A stretch of 64,000 nt of DNA. Origin: Asterias rubens (taxonomy: Eukaryota > Echinodermata > Asteroidea > Forcipulatida > Asteriidae). Positions 36,301 to 51,300 of this stretch are shown piece after piece. Within the stretch, counting starts at the first letter, position 1. Every line of letters begins with the position of its first letter. The notes below the pieces were generated by a model. The model saw only the letters and a list, made by a program, of their open reading frames with translations, had not been told where the DNA came from and did no database searches. The stretch spans positions 13,205,343 to 13,269,342 of the forward strand of contig NC_047063.1 in assembly GCF_902459465.1 (NCBI RefSeq), written 5' to 3'. The position numbers were made by a program, and so were the translations under genes.

Positions 36301-39300
36301 ATCAAAACTACAAAGTTAAACTTCCTGGTGTTTAAACTAGCATTGATTCAAATTCAACCCAGATTCAATCTGGCTGGCTTTAAATCTGAAATCTGAATTG
36401 ATAGGAAATACTGGTGTATATCCTGGACACAATTTCATGACGTGGTTACCAAAGATTTATTTGATTTGCGGCGCTTTGTTAAGGGTCTGGGTACTTTTTG
36501 AAGGACACAAAAGACAATGTCCACAGATTTGACATAAAACTCACACATTTTGAAAGTAATGTTGGTAAAAAAGCTTCCCATTACTTGTAAGGTGCTGTAG
36601 TTTTGTGAGAAATGAGTAAAACATGTTACGAAAATTATTTAGCATGTAAAATGAATTTTCATGACATTGTTTTACTCATTTCTCAAAAACTACAGCACCT
36701 CAGCTAGTAATATTTTAAGGTAAGCTTTCTACTACCATTATCTTCAAACTGTGTAAGTTTAATGTAAATCTGTGTTCATTGTGTTTTATGTTACAACAAT
36801 TTTCTTAAACACGTATATCTACACAGCACAGCAATGTCATGTTTGAGAAGTTTCGTTTTCATATTTGGATTTATTGGTATTAAGAATACTTCATTACTCA
36901 ACAAAACTGAAAGATATTCATGAGACTCAATTTCAAAATTTAACATAATTTGTTTTTAATTATTACACAGAGAAGTATTTTTACTCAAATGAAAAACACA
37001 AGAAAGGATCGGGCCTGTGTTCTAGTGTAAAATTTGAGCCCTGGTGAATACAATCCAACTCTAATAGATCTACACTTACTTCCCTTTAACACTAACATTT
37101 TGAAATACTGGTTGAATGGCCTTTCCAAATTCTGATCAAATATTTAGTTTATTGAATTGAAGCATTTCCTCCTTGTCAATATCAATTATATCTTCTGCCG
37201 ATTAATTACATGTTCATGTTAAAGTCCTTCATGTCTAACGAATTAAAACATGGACTTAAATGATAAATTGTTCAAGATCCAACAACACAGCATGACATGT
37301 ACAACACTAACAGGTTTGAATTTGGTTCTTGAAGGGTGAGCTGGCAAGTGGCAAGTATCCCTGTAAGTATTTAAAAACAATCACTTTTTTGGAGGAGTGG
37401 GGGATGGGGGGGGGGGGGGGGGGGGAGGTTGTCCAGTTTTAATCATTACAGTACAGGCAGGGTGTATACTTTACAAGTTACTGTCAAAGCCATGTATTCT
37501 CATTCTGTTTTTCCCAACATGTAAATAACAAACCTGTGAAAATTTTGGCTCAAATGGTCATCAAAGTTGCAAGAGAATAATGAAAGAAAAAAAAAACCCT
37601 TTTGCACAAATTTGCCTAATAATGAAATGCTACAGACCTGAAGTCTTTTAATATTGAAGTGAGAAATTACCTCTTTCTACAAAATGTTTTTACTTCAGAG
37701 GAAGACCTTTCATACAACGTTTTATACTGTATACAGCTCTCCATTGCTCATTACCAAGTAAGTTTTTACGCACAAAAATAATTTTCAGTAATTACCAGTA
37801 GTGTCCAGTGCCTCTAAACAAAATGTTTTAAAGTATAAATTCAACATCCATGGGGTGAACTAGTAGACACGCTGCCCCCATAGTCTTTCAAAAGTGGGGA
37901 ATCCGGTTAGAATTAACATGCCCTCCTTTTAGCCTTAGTGCCAATTCTAAATATTCAAATAGACTTGTTCAGATGGAGTGAACTTTCAAACTGAAAATAG
38001 CCTTTCCATTATGAGATGAAGTTTATGAAAAAAAGTGACAGTCGGCAATAATTCAATCGACTAGACTGAAATGAATGCATTCTTCCCAAAGTAACACCTT
38101 TGAAGGCTTTGGACACTATTGGTAATTACTCAAATAACGAGTAATGAGGAGAAGTTGATAGTATAAAACATTGTAAGAAACGGCACTCTCGCAAGTGATG
38201 TAGATTTCGAGAAAGAAGTGTTTTTCCACGAATTTGATTTCGAAACCTCAAGTTTAGAATTTGAGGTCTCAAAGTTTAGAATTTGAGGTCTCAAAATCAA
38301 GCATCTGAAAGCACACAACTTCGTGTGACAAGAGTACTTTTCTTTCATTATTATCTCGCAAATTCGACGACCAATTGAGCTGAAATTTTCACAGGTTTAT
38401 TTTATGCATACGTTGAGATCCACCAAGTGAGAAGACTGGTCTTTGACAATTACCAATAGTATTCAGTGTCTTTAAAATTCAAAGTGCAGTTTGATTGAAT
38501 GAATGTGCATGGCAATGGTCAGCACTGTGGTGGTGATACAGTCCCTATCTCATTGAATTACACCACTCTACAAACACATTTATCATCAAGAGCTTCTAGC
38601 TGATATCATAGAAGTGCAAACAATGAAAGACGGAAATAAAGTAGAATGGACTTTAACGTGAAACTCTGCATCCTGCATTGCACACAGATAACTGGGAAAC
38701 ATTTTGGTCAGCATAACGGTTTAACCAACAGATAAATTTGCTCTGGAAATCTTATGGCTTTACACACAGATCTAGGGTCCATCCTGTCCAATAGACACAC
38801 ACACACCCAATCTTGTATTTAAGCATGCAACGTTGGACCTCTTTTGCAACAGCTCCCATTGGTTTTGTACACATTTCCCATCTGTGGACCTTTTCTCGAA
38901 GCGTGGGTGTTATTAGTCCCCGGTTTGAATGTGTATAACTAATGTAGGCGCACACACACACACCAGCCGATGAACAACAAACTGAACATCTAGGCTAAGT
39001 AACATCCAAAAAAGAGAATGTTAACAAATTTGAAGAATTTGTTAAAAATCTACAAAACAGCAGACTGTGTTCTTTCGCGAATTTCACAAAAAAAAAAAAA
39101 AAAATTCAAGGGATATTTATGTGAATCATTATGGTCTCCCTTTGGCAGAGAATCAACGTAAAGATGTGTTTGATCAATTTATCATTAAAATAAATGGTAC
39201 ATGAAGTGGGTCAACTGCTCGGCAAATCTCTCAGCCTGTCCCCCTCAAATAAAATTGGCCCCTGATCGAAACACAGTGTATGTTTATGTTTGATAATTTT

Positions 39301-42300
39301 CTGGGAAAAAACTATGAATCACCAGAAGTCTGGATATGAAGGCAGGAAACTCTGTGACAGCAGGACCCTGTGCATGGAGGAAACCAAGTCCTGCCATAGT
39401 CAGGTGCAGTGTGTGTGTGTGTGTGTGTGAACTGGATATGACAGCCCACAACACTTGCTGTACTTGTTTATGGTCTGTGATGTGTCTGTATGCTTCGTTC
39501 TCGAAAGGGCAAGGGCACCCAGGCATTTTCTCCTTGGTAAAGGGCACCCAATAAGGAAATTACAATTTTCTACTGAAGCATTTCAAGGGCACCAAGGCAT
39601 GGAGGCAATCACCTTTATTACCTCTGTGAAGTAACAAGCCTGCTGTGAAATTGTGTTTGACTCAAACACAGGAACCTGGGTTCCAACCATGCATTTTCTT
39701 TTCTCTTCATGCAGCATTTTCTTGTGGTTTCTATGTTGTTTTATCACTTGCCTGTCAAAGACGACAAACTTTTACCATACATGCAACTCTCCCAGAGTTT
39801 CCCCAAAACACATTTTCTCTAATGTGGTTCAAACCATAAAAGCACATCTAGTCAGGAGAGTGCTTATTTAATTTCAAAAATATTGTCTGTGTCTGGGCTA
39901 CCAATTTTGAAAAATTTGCCATACAGATTCTGGCATTTAGATTAACAAAATACTGTTATTTTGCCGTTTCCCTTTTGTTTAAATACTATTTACTTCCTTT
40001 AACAGATTCTAAAAATATCCCCTCTGTTTGCAGAAGATCTCGAAAACTACATGTAGTGTATTTCCACTTTCATGTAGTCTACGCTATGTAACAGCTGAAC
40101 GGAACTTGCATCGTTTGCTTTCACAAACACAAAGACATCAGAAACCATGGATAAAAAATATAAAACTTCAGTACATTAACACACTGTGTACTTTTACATC
40201 AGATAAAGGCATATCATAAATTGTCACTGAGGATGTTTTGCCAAGTTTTGAAGGTGAAAATCATAGCCAAGTACAGCATTAAAAGAAGACAAACTCGAAG
40301 AAAAACTCGAAAAACCAACTTGAAGACTAACTCAAAGAAAAACTTGAACACAAACTCAAAGACAAACGCAAAGACAAACTCAAAGACAACCTCAAGACAA
40401 ACTCAAAGGCAAACTAGAAGACAAACTCAAATACAAACTCAAAGACAAATTCAAAGCCAAACTCTAAGACAAACCCAAAGACAAACTCCTAGTCAAACTC
40501 AAAGACAAACTCAAAGACACACTCAAGACAAACTCAAAGAAAAACTCAAAGACAAACACAAACAAATTCAAAGACAAACACATGACAAACTCAAAAACAA
40601 ACTCAAAGACAAACTCCTAGTCAAACTCAAAGACAAACTCCTAGTCAAACTCAAAGACAAAGTCAAAGACAAACTCCTAGTCAAACTCAAAGACACACTC
40701 AATACAAACTCAAAGATAAACTCCTAGTCAAACTCAAAGAAAAACTCAAAGACAAACTCAAAGACAAACTCACACCCAAGGCATAAATTAGTAATCACCA
40801 AGTAAATACCAAGCTCTGAACAGTTGATGCTAGGGCCTATAAATACTCTAGCTGTGTAAATTCTTTCCATGAGTCAAAACATTGACCGTGATTACCCATC
40901 AAGTTCAGAATGTTTTGGCAGCAAAGCCACTCTATTTGCCCCTTCCACCATTGATATCAACTAACGAGGAATTTTTTTTCTTTCTTCTTCTTCTTTCTGA
41001 GATTGGGTATAGAGATTGGGCGCCAGCAGTCTGTCAGAAATCCCTTGCTGAGCTGACCTCTGTCATACGGAGCAAGCTTTGGCGTTAATCGCGCTCGTAA
41101 ATCCAAGATTGCATTCCATCGTCACGATCACGTAAATATATTATGGAATCAAATAAAATCTATCCGGCTATTATTCAAGAACGAACTTCCTGAAGATTCT
41201 GAAAAGGCATTTTTGATGTCATTGGTAATTTATGTAGGAAGTGCCCTCGTACATGCGTCCGACTCGAACCCACACTCTACTGAATAGAAACACCAGAGTT
41301 TAAATTCGGTGCTTTTAACCGCTCCGCACACACACCCCAATGACTGTAAGAGGGAATGTTGGCCATGCTTATGTTTTTAAAATGCAACAGGAAGTTTCCT
41401 GAATGCTGAATGTCTCACAGATAATCAAACCATAATGTAAGCCTTACATAAATCATCACGTTTGTTTCAACCATCAACTGACGAAATGGTTTGGTTTTAG
41501 TGTTTTTATTTGGTCAAGGTCTGTGAATTGTCACATGATGTTTTCCTGATTTAAAGATCTTTTTAAAATATGTTGTCAACTTCCCATCAAAAAAATTACA
41601 GAAATTGCTAAAATGTTTGCATTTGTGTTGAGTTGGTCTTTTAGTTTCACTGAAATAAAATGTAACATCCTACACATTTAACAGAAACAAACACAACGAG
41701 TTGCTTCTTTAAGAAAAATCTCTGCACCAGTTTGAATGACTTTTTTTTTTTCAAGTTGAAAATGTAGATCTGAAACCATGAATCCTTCCAAACCAGCTGT
41801 GTGTTTTCCACAAAGAATGGCACATACAGTAATTCATTGATGAGGTTTGACCAATGTGAATAATCCGGCGAATGGTTTGCTGGCCTCAGGGGTTCCTCAT
41901 TTTACAACTAGACCCTTTAAAAATCACAGATGTTTCCATTCCAGAGGTTAACAGACAATGTGCATAATCACCAGAAACACAAAACCGCACGTTTGGACAC
42001 AATGTGGAGTCCACATTGTGGACTACTAATTTCCCCCACTGGCGACTGTTTTACTTGGCGATTCCTTTAAAGGAACATTTAAAGGCTCAAGGATTTTTTG
42101 GAAAACCTGCATGCCCGAAACGTGTGATAGGCTCCACAAAAACAATGCAACAACATTGTAAAGGACCGGACATGTGACTTTTTGTTTTTGCAAAAAATTA
42201 GGTAACTGCCCATCACATAAAACTTTGGAGAGTGAATACAGATTTCCATGGCACTAACAAGAACAAACGAGAGGAAGTCAGCCAAACAGCTAAATAAAAA

Positions 42301-45300
42301 GTTCATCATGAAGTACAATTAATGTTCAAAGGAAAATTTCTATGTTGCATTCGGTACACATCATGAGAAGCAAAAAAAAAACCAGCAAAAAACAGTCAAC
42401 AAGCATTTTTGTTAAATTCATCCGTTGACAATGTGTAATTTACATGTATATCCAATAAAATTATACATGGTGTAAAAAAGGAACTCCACTTTCTGGTTGC
42501 GAGACCAAAGCAGTCATTAGCAGCTAACACCAAAATGCAAATAGGGGACGCAATGTTTGACCGACATGTACTTCCACTCAAATAGAGAGGTCAAAGTAAA
42601 GGTCACGTCCCAACTTGAAATTTTCCAATGTAGTTTGTTAAGGTAATCCAACTTCTAAACACAAAACTAATTTTCATGTTTTCTCTGTAGAATGCTTTTA
42701 CTAACAAAACTTGATTAAATAAATCAATGTCGGCAATGTCTGGGCAGTCTGTGATGATTATCTCAACGAATGTATGTACTCTAAAGGGTTAATGAAGCGT
42801 ATGACACCCACCAAATTTCTAAAATCACTCTGTTCGACATAACAGCATTGAATGTGCTACAATGCCATACAGTCGGTGTACAAATGTACATAGAGTTCAC
42901 TCATAAATGACGCATCACACCAAACACAATTGCAGACTTTTTTTTCTGTCTTTTCCTTTTTGATGACATCTGAAATATGTACTTCCCTATCCACCAAATG
43001 AGTAACACGTGCCCCCGTTTTGTGTCACACTGTGACCCCAAGTGCTCTCCAATTAACAGGGCACAGAGATGGAATGTAAGTTAGGTACCAGAATTCGTCC
43101 CATGGCCAAGCAGACCAGCTGCCTCTGAAACCTTACCCAAAAGTATGTATACTGCGTTTCATTTGGCTTCATTAATAAAACCATCATCAGAATTTTTGTT
43201 CAGAAGCTGCTCAGCACATTTTACTCTTTTATAAAGTATTTTTAGTGGCTGCTCCCTTTTCTCTAAATAATCAAGGCCTGGTACTAATAAAAGCTTGATT
43301 GCCAACTCCCACCCACATTTTACTTGAATATTCACCAATCACAGAAAATTGCATTTTTAATACTTCTGGATGTCTATTTATTACAGTTGTTTTCTAACTT
43401 GTTGAATGTTTTTAAGAATTTTTTACTCCTGTTGTTATAATCCCGTATTTTCTTATTTTTTAGTTTGTCTATTTTTCCATGTTCAGCGCCCTAGAACATG
43501 TTACATGATAAGGGCGCTATATAAGTTTTGGTATTATTATCATTATTTTAAAGTTATGGACAAAAACTCACATAAAATTATGGATTTTACACACATTGTC
43601 TACGCTAGAAAATGAAGCCTTGCTTGTTGTTGTTCTTGTACTGAAAGTCCTGAAATAATATTATTTAGTGTTGCTCTTCTCAAAAGTTGCCACCCCTCCC
43701 GTTATGACGACAATTGTTTTGATATTTCCTGAAACGATTATTGCTTTTATTTATTTTTGCCATTTTTTTTTATTACTATATATTTTTTTTTTTAGGGGGG
43801 GGGGGATTGGGTATAGAAAATGAGCGCCAGCAAACTGTCTGAAATCACTTGCCAAGCTGACCTCTGTCGTACGGAGCAAGCTAAGCGTTGATTGCACTCA
43901 TCAATCCAAGTCATGGAATCAAAGTTAATATATACAACTACAATTGCAATTCAATGACAAAATAAGTTTACCGTGATGTAGTTGGCGTTGATGTAATCTG
44001 ATCCTTCAACATCCTCCAGCTCCGGTAAACTGAAGCGTGTATAGTCAACTGTTGAAGGAAAAACAAAAGTGTGTAAAAGAAGCTATGCTTTTCCCTTAAC
44101 TACAAAACTGTGTACATCTATACAAGGTAAAGTAATCTCTTACATAGTTTTGGGAATCCTTGGATTAGTGGAATCCTACATAAATAAATGAGTTTTTGAG
44201 ATATTGCTGAAACTCTGGAGCGGTTTTGTCCATGCAGTAAGAATAATCCGTGACTGGAATACACAAAGAAAAGTTTCATACACAAAAATTACTCAGATTG
44301 AAATGTTTTTGACTTTCTAAAAAACAACATTCCTTTGAAGGCAAATTGTTACATTTTTAACAGACAGTGTTTCTTACCAAAACCAGGAAATTGTTTTGGG
44401 TCATTATTTTGTTGAAGTAATTATATCAGCCAGGATCTGGTAAAAGGGAGTCAAAATTTAAAAAACTGGGTGTCCAAATTGTTCTGTAATTTACAGATAC
44501 AACAGGGTGTCCAAATTAAAAACAGGGCGTCCCATAAGACACCCAAACACCCTTCTTGCTAACACTATGCTATGAATTATGAGTACCGTGTATCCGGCAT
44601 GCAGGAGTTTGATTAAATTCCATGACTGAGGAAGGATGGTACAATGTACTTACATGGGAGGATATCTTTGTATCTATTCTTGCGAATGTTGATTTCATTC
44701 TCGCCTTCTGCCGTTGAGAAAGTCTTCTCCGTCTTATACCTTGTTGATTGCTGCTTCAGTGCCTGGAATTCATTAATCAAAAACAATTCACGGTTTAATT
44801 GAGATACACCTTCATAAACTGAGAGGAAAAAATAATCAGAAAAGGATGGGTTTTGAAAGACAAGTAAAGTAAAGAATGACCTTGACTATTTCTGTCAAAG
44901 AGGTCGAGGGCACCCCATCCCTCCTCCTCCTCCATCCAGTTGCAGTTCTACTATGTGTATCAGCAATGTACAAGTACATCATTGTAGCCTTTCCATAACA
45001 AACTATAGCCTATAACTTACAGACACAGGGCTCGAAATTAACACTGAATCTCAGGCCCGAGGCTAGTAAACTTACGACAGTGTTTTTGATAACTTAGAAC
45101 CTCACTGCATTTTTAACCTAACCTGATACAAATATCTTGAAATTCAATTGAATTTTGAAAGTATTTAATTTAAATGAGAGAAACTGTGAAACAACTCAAA
45201 TGAGACTCTGTGTAGATAATGTTCTTCTCATTTCGATTCCGGTGTGGCGGTCTCAAATGTCCCATGTGCTAAAAGATCCGGATTACCAACTACGGTAGTA

Positions 45301-48300
45301 TTACGTCATGCCATACCTGCGCACAGCAAGCAAAAGTAGTAGATTTTAGTGCCGTGCTGAGTCGACTGTTTTGCTCAAGCTCGTAGCTGTCATGGCGGCT
45401 TCCACAAGTAAATGTGTGGTGAACGAGTGGAGCGTCTTTGAGAGTATTGCGAAAAAAAGTAAACACATAATAAAGTATTTGAGGAGCGAAAATTACGAAG
45501 AATGTTCATATGAAAGCCAGAAGAGGGTTTTGGGTTGCCAGTCGGAAAAAAGCACACATACGATTACAAAAGAGGTCTCGAAGATTAATTCACGGCGGTA
45601 GCAGAGCACAGGAGACTCACGCCCGCAACGACAGCATGCTACCTAATCCCGGAAAGCTTGGCACGCCAGACTTCTGAGACCATGACTACGGCGTGCCGAA
45701 ATGCCTGGTGACGTCACCCGGATCTTTCAGCACGCCACAGATCTGAGACCGCGACACAGGTATTGTAACAATCTCTCTACGTACAAGCCCTGCCGCCGTC
45801 TTGTGAATTCCACGCCGCCCCCCCCCAAAAAAAAACAAAAAAACAACACTCCAAACCCATTAATAAATAAAAACTAAGTCCTTATACAATACACATAAAA
45901 CAACACAAGAAAAGGAGGACTTCTCTTTGTGCTCATTGTTTAATTTAGCGATGTCTCAATTGGTGTTGTACATTGAAAGCAAAGCGAGGACGCCCTCGCT
46001 CTGTCAAAACACCCGGACCCCTTTTGTTAAAACATGTCAGTTTCAACTGGTAGACCCACCCACCACATCAACAACCAAAATGGTACCTGTATCAGGATGT
46101 ATCAGATAACACAACATGCACAAGGACGTATTTGAAATAGGCTGAGCTTCTTAGGGGCCCTTGTGCGGGCCTTGGACTTTGACAGTTAGAGACTTCTCAC
46201 TGTGTACATTTGTGTTTAAAAATGTTACGACAAGCACTCAAAATGTACAAACTGTTTATTGAATGTGTATCAATTGAATACACTCAGGCCTGTACGCTTC
46301 ATCTTTTAAAGGGCAATGGCAATTTTCTCCTCAGTAAAGGGCACCCAATGAGGACATTGTAAAATTTGTACTGGACCTTTCAAATGCACCAAGGCAATGA
46401 CCAGGGGGCATGGAGGCAATCGCCTTTGTTGCCTCCGTAAGGTTTCAGGCATGTACATGCATGTACCTGTGTGTATTGAAATTCATTGAATACATGGCTT
46501 CAATCATTCATGTGTAGCAAGTGTCACGCATCGTTCCGCTTTTCCTTGAGGGCGCTTCACTTGACAATGGAAGGAGATGATTAATTGTTACGATCCATAA
46601 AACAATCCCCTGGTGTTTCTCATTATAAGGCGACATCAGCACTTCATCTAGAAGCAGTTTCAACCATGCCAGTGAATCATACCTCTCGCTGGCCCATTGG
46701 TAACAGTGATATTTACTATCCGAGTTATAACCACAATTGAGAAACTGACTTGGGGTAATTATTTTTAAATAATTAAACATTCAAGAAAATTGACCAGAGT
46801 TGGCCTAAAACCTGTGACCTCCAGATTAACATGCCAACGCTGACATGATCATGTTATCTAAGGCAATTTGAACTATGCCAAATAATCATTGCTCTTGGCG
46901 GCCTATTGGCAACAACGATATTTCCCATCCCAGTTAATATAAACCACAAGCGAAACTGACTTGGGGTAAAATTTTAACATTATTTGGGGTTTAAACAAAG
47001 TCAAAACCTGTGACTTCTGGATTATTAGTGGAAGATATTGCTATTCATTTGAATAAAAATATAGTCTGCCGGACTAATGTGGTCATGTGTTTACTGAAGT
47101 TTTAATGGCCCTACTCTAAAAGCACTGGCCTCATGGTCCAGTGTACAATTCGAGTCATGGACATGAAGAATGCATTTTCTGTGAAGCACCATTCAGAATT
47201 CAGAACTCATCAGGAAGTGCTTCTCCGAACCCGGAGATCCTGATGTCAAAGGGTAACACCTAGCCGTGTCTAATGTGCAATATAATCACATTGGACTACA
47301 CTCATCAGTGTCTCCCTTGACACTGGTCCGCTTGCCAAATGCTGGTGAAAACACCTGAAGACACCGGACTTAGATTTGGTGGAAAATCCACAAGACCGCA
47401 GGACTTGTAAATTGTAGCTCAGAATCTTTACTGGACCTGGGGTCAATTTCACAAAGAGTTGGGACTAGTCCTAACTTAGGACTAGTCCTAACTTAGGACA
47501 GAGATATTACAAACGTATGGCTAGTCCTAAGTTAGGACGAGTAACTCAAGATAGACTAGTCTTAAATCCTCGTGGAATCCACCGCTGGATTTTATTTATA
47601 AGACCAGATTCAAAATGAGAAGAGACTAGAATCAATTTGAGAACACAGTTTAATCATCTAAACTGTTTCATTTGACCACTACTAAGAGAGGATTGTCTCT
47701 TCTGTTTTATCAGCAACGCTGACGGTTATTTGTGAGACTCAAACTCAACATTTAAAGGAACATTACTTACAGAATTGGTTTTACTAGCAAAAAAGTTGCA
47801 GACAGTGTAAGCACTTTATGTAATCCACCATAAACTGACAAACCTGTAGAAGTTTGAGATCGATTGGCCTTCTGGGTCACAAGAGAACAGTGAAAAACCG
47901 ATAACAAACTTTGAATTGCATTGATGCCAAAACAAAAATGAATAAAACGCTCACTGAGTGATAAAACTTCAAACATGAAATTAGATGATTTATTTCTTGT
48001 CTAATATGAAATTTCAGACAGAAATATTTCAAGGGATGTTGAAATCATCATTAAACCGTGCAAGTTTTATGTAAATCTGTGATCTACACGATTTTTGTTT
48101 CTAACCAATTCTGTAACTTTCCTTTAAACATCATTCTTTTGAGACAAAAATGCTGAATTGAAAAAAACCCAAGAGCACTTCAATTGTCCTGTCTTGAGTT
48201 TACTGGCCCGACAATGAAATCACTGGCCTCGGGCAAATACATGTACCCTAGTGTCAAATTCAAGCCCTGGGACCAGTCAAAATTATCTTCAAGTGGTCCA

Positions 48301-51300
48301 GCTGGTTAGTTCAGTGTTGAAAAGCATCAAGCATTAAAAACATCAAAGACTAGTGAAAAAAAGTTGACTGGTCTAGTGAAAAGACAAGCTGAATGGTCCT
48401 GCCACTGCCGGCTAGTCAGTGAACAAAATTGCAGGCAAACCCTGTGTACCATTTCAGCTTATTTCCAAGAGTGACCTTGCACATTCCGGGGCATTTCCGG
48501 ACAGGCAAGCACACTTGTCATAATAGTGTCACTGAACAGTTTCATATTCCGTACATGTATCTTGATTTTGTGTAACACAAAATCAAGACCTGGAAAAGTA
48601 CAGTTAATCAATCATGCACCATTTTCCGAGGGACGCTGGCTCTGCTATTCACTCTCCCAGCTAGGCAAGGCAATTCATCTTTAAGAGGGAAAGGCCATGT
48701 TCATTTTGCAACTCCTGGACACTTCTACCTCTTTGTACATAGTATTTTGAGTTACAAGTGTCCCCCCCCCCCTCTCTTCACATCAAAAGTTTATACAAAA
48801 TTGTATAGTGGAAACCCCTCAACACAACATGTGACGGTACTTGTTTTCTTCAAACACATTGTGTATAAATTGAGACACAGGAAGTCCAACAATTAAGATA
48901 GGCCTACTTAGGTTGAAGGTGAATGCCACAAATCATAACTTCTTTAGCTCTACTTGGCATATAATTGGACTACATGTAGGAAATAGCACCACACAAAGGG
49001 GGGTTCAGTCAAGTCTTATATGCCATGATTTCCATCTGTTAAAAGGTACACTATAGGAAATTTGTTTACCATTTGGAATAGCTTAATGAAGGTAACACAA
49101 CCAAAATTGCTACAGATTCCCCAAAGTCTTAAAGTCTCTGCGGAAATATAAAGGAAGAAAATATTTTGTTAAAAATACATGTGTGGGTAGCTGCACTTGT
49201 TATAAGATACTTTGTATTTTTCCCCCTGCTTCCTTTTTCGACGATAATCTTCAGATAAAAAACATATTTCAGTTAATTAGAGAAGCAAGTCCTCATTTCA
49301 TTTACTCTGAGGGCACTCTCAATTTGGAAAATGGGTTTTGGAAACTTTTAAAGGGCGCCCAGGCCAAGACCAGGGCAACAGAGGATGTGGCCTCTAGTGG
49401 CCTTTGTAAATCAGGCCTGAAACTGAATCAATTACACGTGACATGTCCACTGTGCTTAAAAAAATTGAATAAGTTGGGCAATAATTCACCTGGATGCAAT
49501 TCACGTAGTTCTTTAAAAACATCTTCAACAGAAAAACGCACATAAACCCATGTACACCCCCTTGTTGTGAACCTCCCCTAGAAACCACATCCCCTAAACA
49601 CCCCCATAGCAACACACTGGAACACCAACTTCTTGGCACCTCTGTGCGCCACAAGTGAGGTTGTCTTTGCTTGCAAATAACCGCATGTTCGTTTGTCACT
49701 TTGTAGACATCCTGTGCTTCATAATAATATGATATGATGTGGTTAATTTGCAGTGACCGTGAGATCAGAGGCTGTCATGACAGACTGCATCAGTCTGGTC
49801 ACTTTAGTCTAATGTGTCTTGTCTGATAGGACATTGTGTGTGGCTTACCTCGGGTCATGTCCAGGAAGGACTGAAATATGTAATCTCTCTACTGGTTATC
49901 GACAACTCAGACAACGTCAAGACAACGCTATTCTTAAACATGTTAAAGAGGGCCTCCAAGGTCAACAAGAGTTATGCACTCACTTTCCCAATGATAAAAT
50001 TCAAATGAAAGTGGGGAAAATTAAAGGTCTCTAACCTGGGCCCAATTTCATAGAGCTGCTAAGCACAAAAATTTGCTTAGCATGAAATTTCTTTCTTGAT
50101 AGAAACAGGATTACCAACCAAATTTCCATTTGTTGCATATTGCTTGTTACTGGTATTCAATTGTTGTTTCCTTTTCCTGAAAAATCACGAAATTTGGTTG
50201 GTAATCTTCTTTTTTATCAAGGCAAAAAATTCATGCTTAGCAAATTTTTGTGCTAAGCAGCTCTATGAAATTGGGCCCAGATGTTAAAGGGAAGGTGTTT
50301 GATAACAACAACTTTTGCTTAGAAGCTTACAGAAACTTACAGCAGCTTTCGATAGAATACAGGCAATTTGAGAAACAATTCACTTCAAAGTAATGTGGTT
50401 TTGTAAAAAGATGACAGTTTTTATGTCATAAGAATTGATAATTCAGTTCATGACACGTGTCTTGGGTTATTATTTTACTCATTTATTTTACCAATTTCCT
50501 GTCAGTGTTAATTTGTGATATTGTTCAAGGTACATGTATTCTACATGTACATGATTGTCATTGTGAGAGTTGAAGAGTTGAAGTGCTTTATGTATGAACT
50601 GGAGCTCTCAAACTGACAGAACGTATACTTTAAAGGCACTGGACGCACTTGGTAATTGTCAAAGACCAGTATTCTCACTTGGTGTATCCCAACATGAATG
50701 ATCCATAAAGCAACAAATCTGTGAAAATTTGGGCTCAGTTGGTTATCGAAGTTGCAAGAGAATAATGACAGAAAAACACCCTTGAGTGAGAAATTACCTC
50801 TTTCTACGTTACTTCAGAGGAAGCCATTTCTCACAATGTTTTGTACTTAACAGCTCTCCTTTGCCTGTACCAAGTAAGGGTTTATGCTTACAATTATGTT
50901 GAGTAAATTACTAATAGAGTCCAGTGCCTTTAAAGGAAATACATGTAAGACCACATTTGCCCGTGTACAAAATATTTCAATGCGCTAAATTAGTGCTGAT
51001 CAACCTATTTCTAATATTCTATCACAATATGTACGGGATGCCTACAGAAACACCCATACAGTGTAGTACAGTGTACCCAGAGGTAATGGAGCCAGCCACT
51101 TTCAAACTAACCGGAAGTCGTTTTATGTGCTTTTTGTTGTCTACTTTTTATGATCAAATTCACTTTTTCTATGAGTCATCAACAATACAAAACAATTTCA
51201 AAACAATTTCAAAAACAACACGACATGTTTCAGTGGTTTGTCTGCACAATGCAGTGAACCATTCACAAGACGACTGTGAATGCTATGAACACAAACCAAT

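Larger units (their letters stand above)
36071..43971 (-). other. PTPN12: PTP-PEST intron 3 (7.9 kb)
   Basis: Contains two family A elements (37451-37816, 38103-38471), a 36.5-36.8 kb hairpin element, a GT microsatellite, the CTCAAAGACAAA minisatellite (40277-40770), a tRNA-derived piece (41255-41332) and a repeated block present at both 41001-41110 and 43804-43912. No other gene seen. Confidence 0.7.

Noticed and set aside
40221..40727. 168-codon frame, Lys/Thr/Gln rich
   Set aside because: It is produced by a 12-bp minisatellite; there are no domains, no splice partners and only repeat-driven composition.
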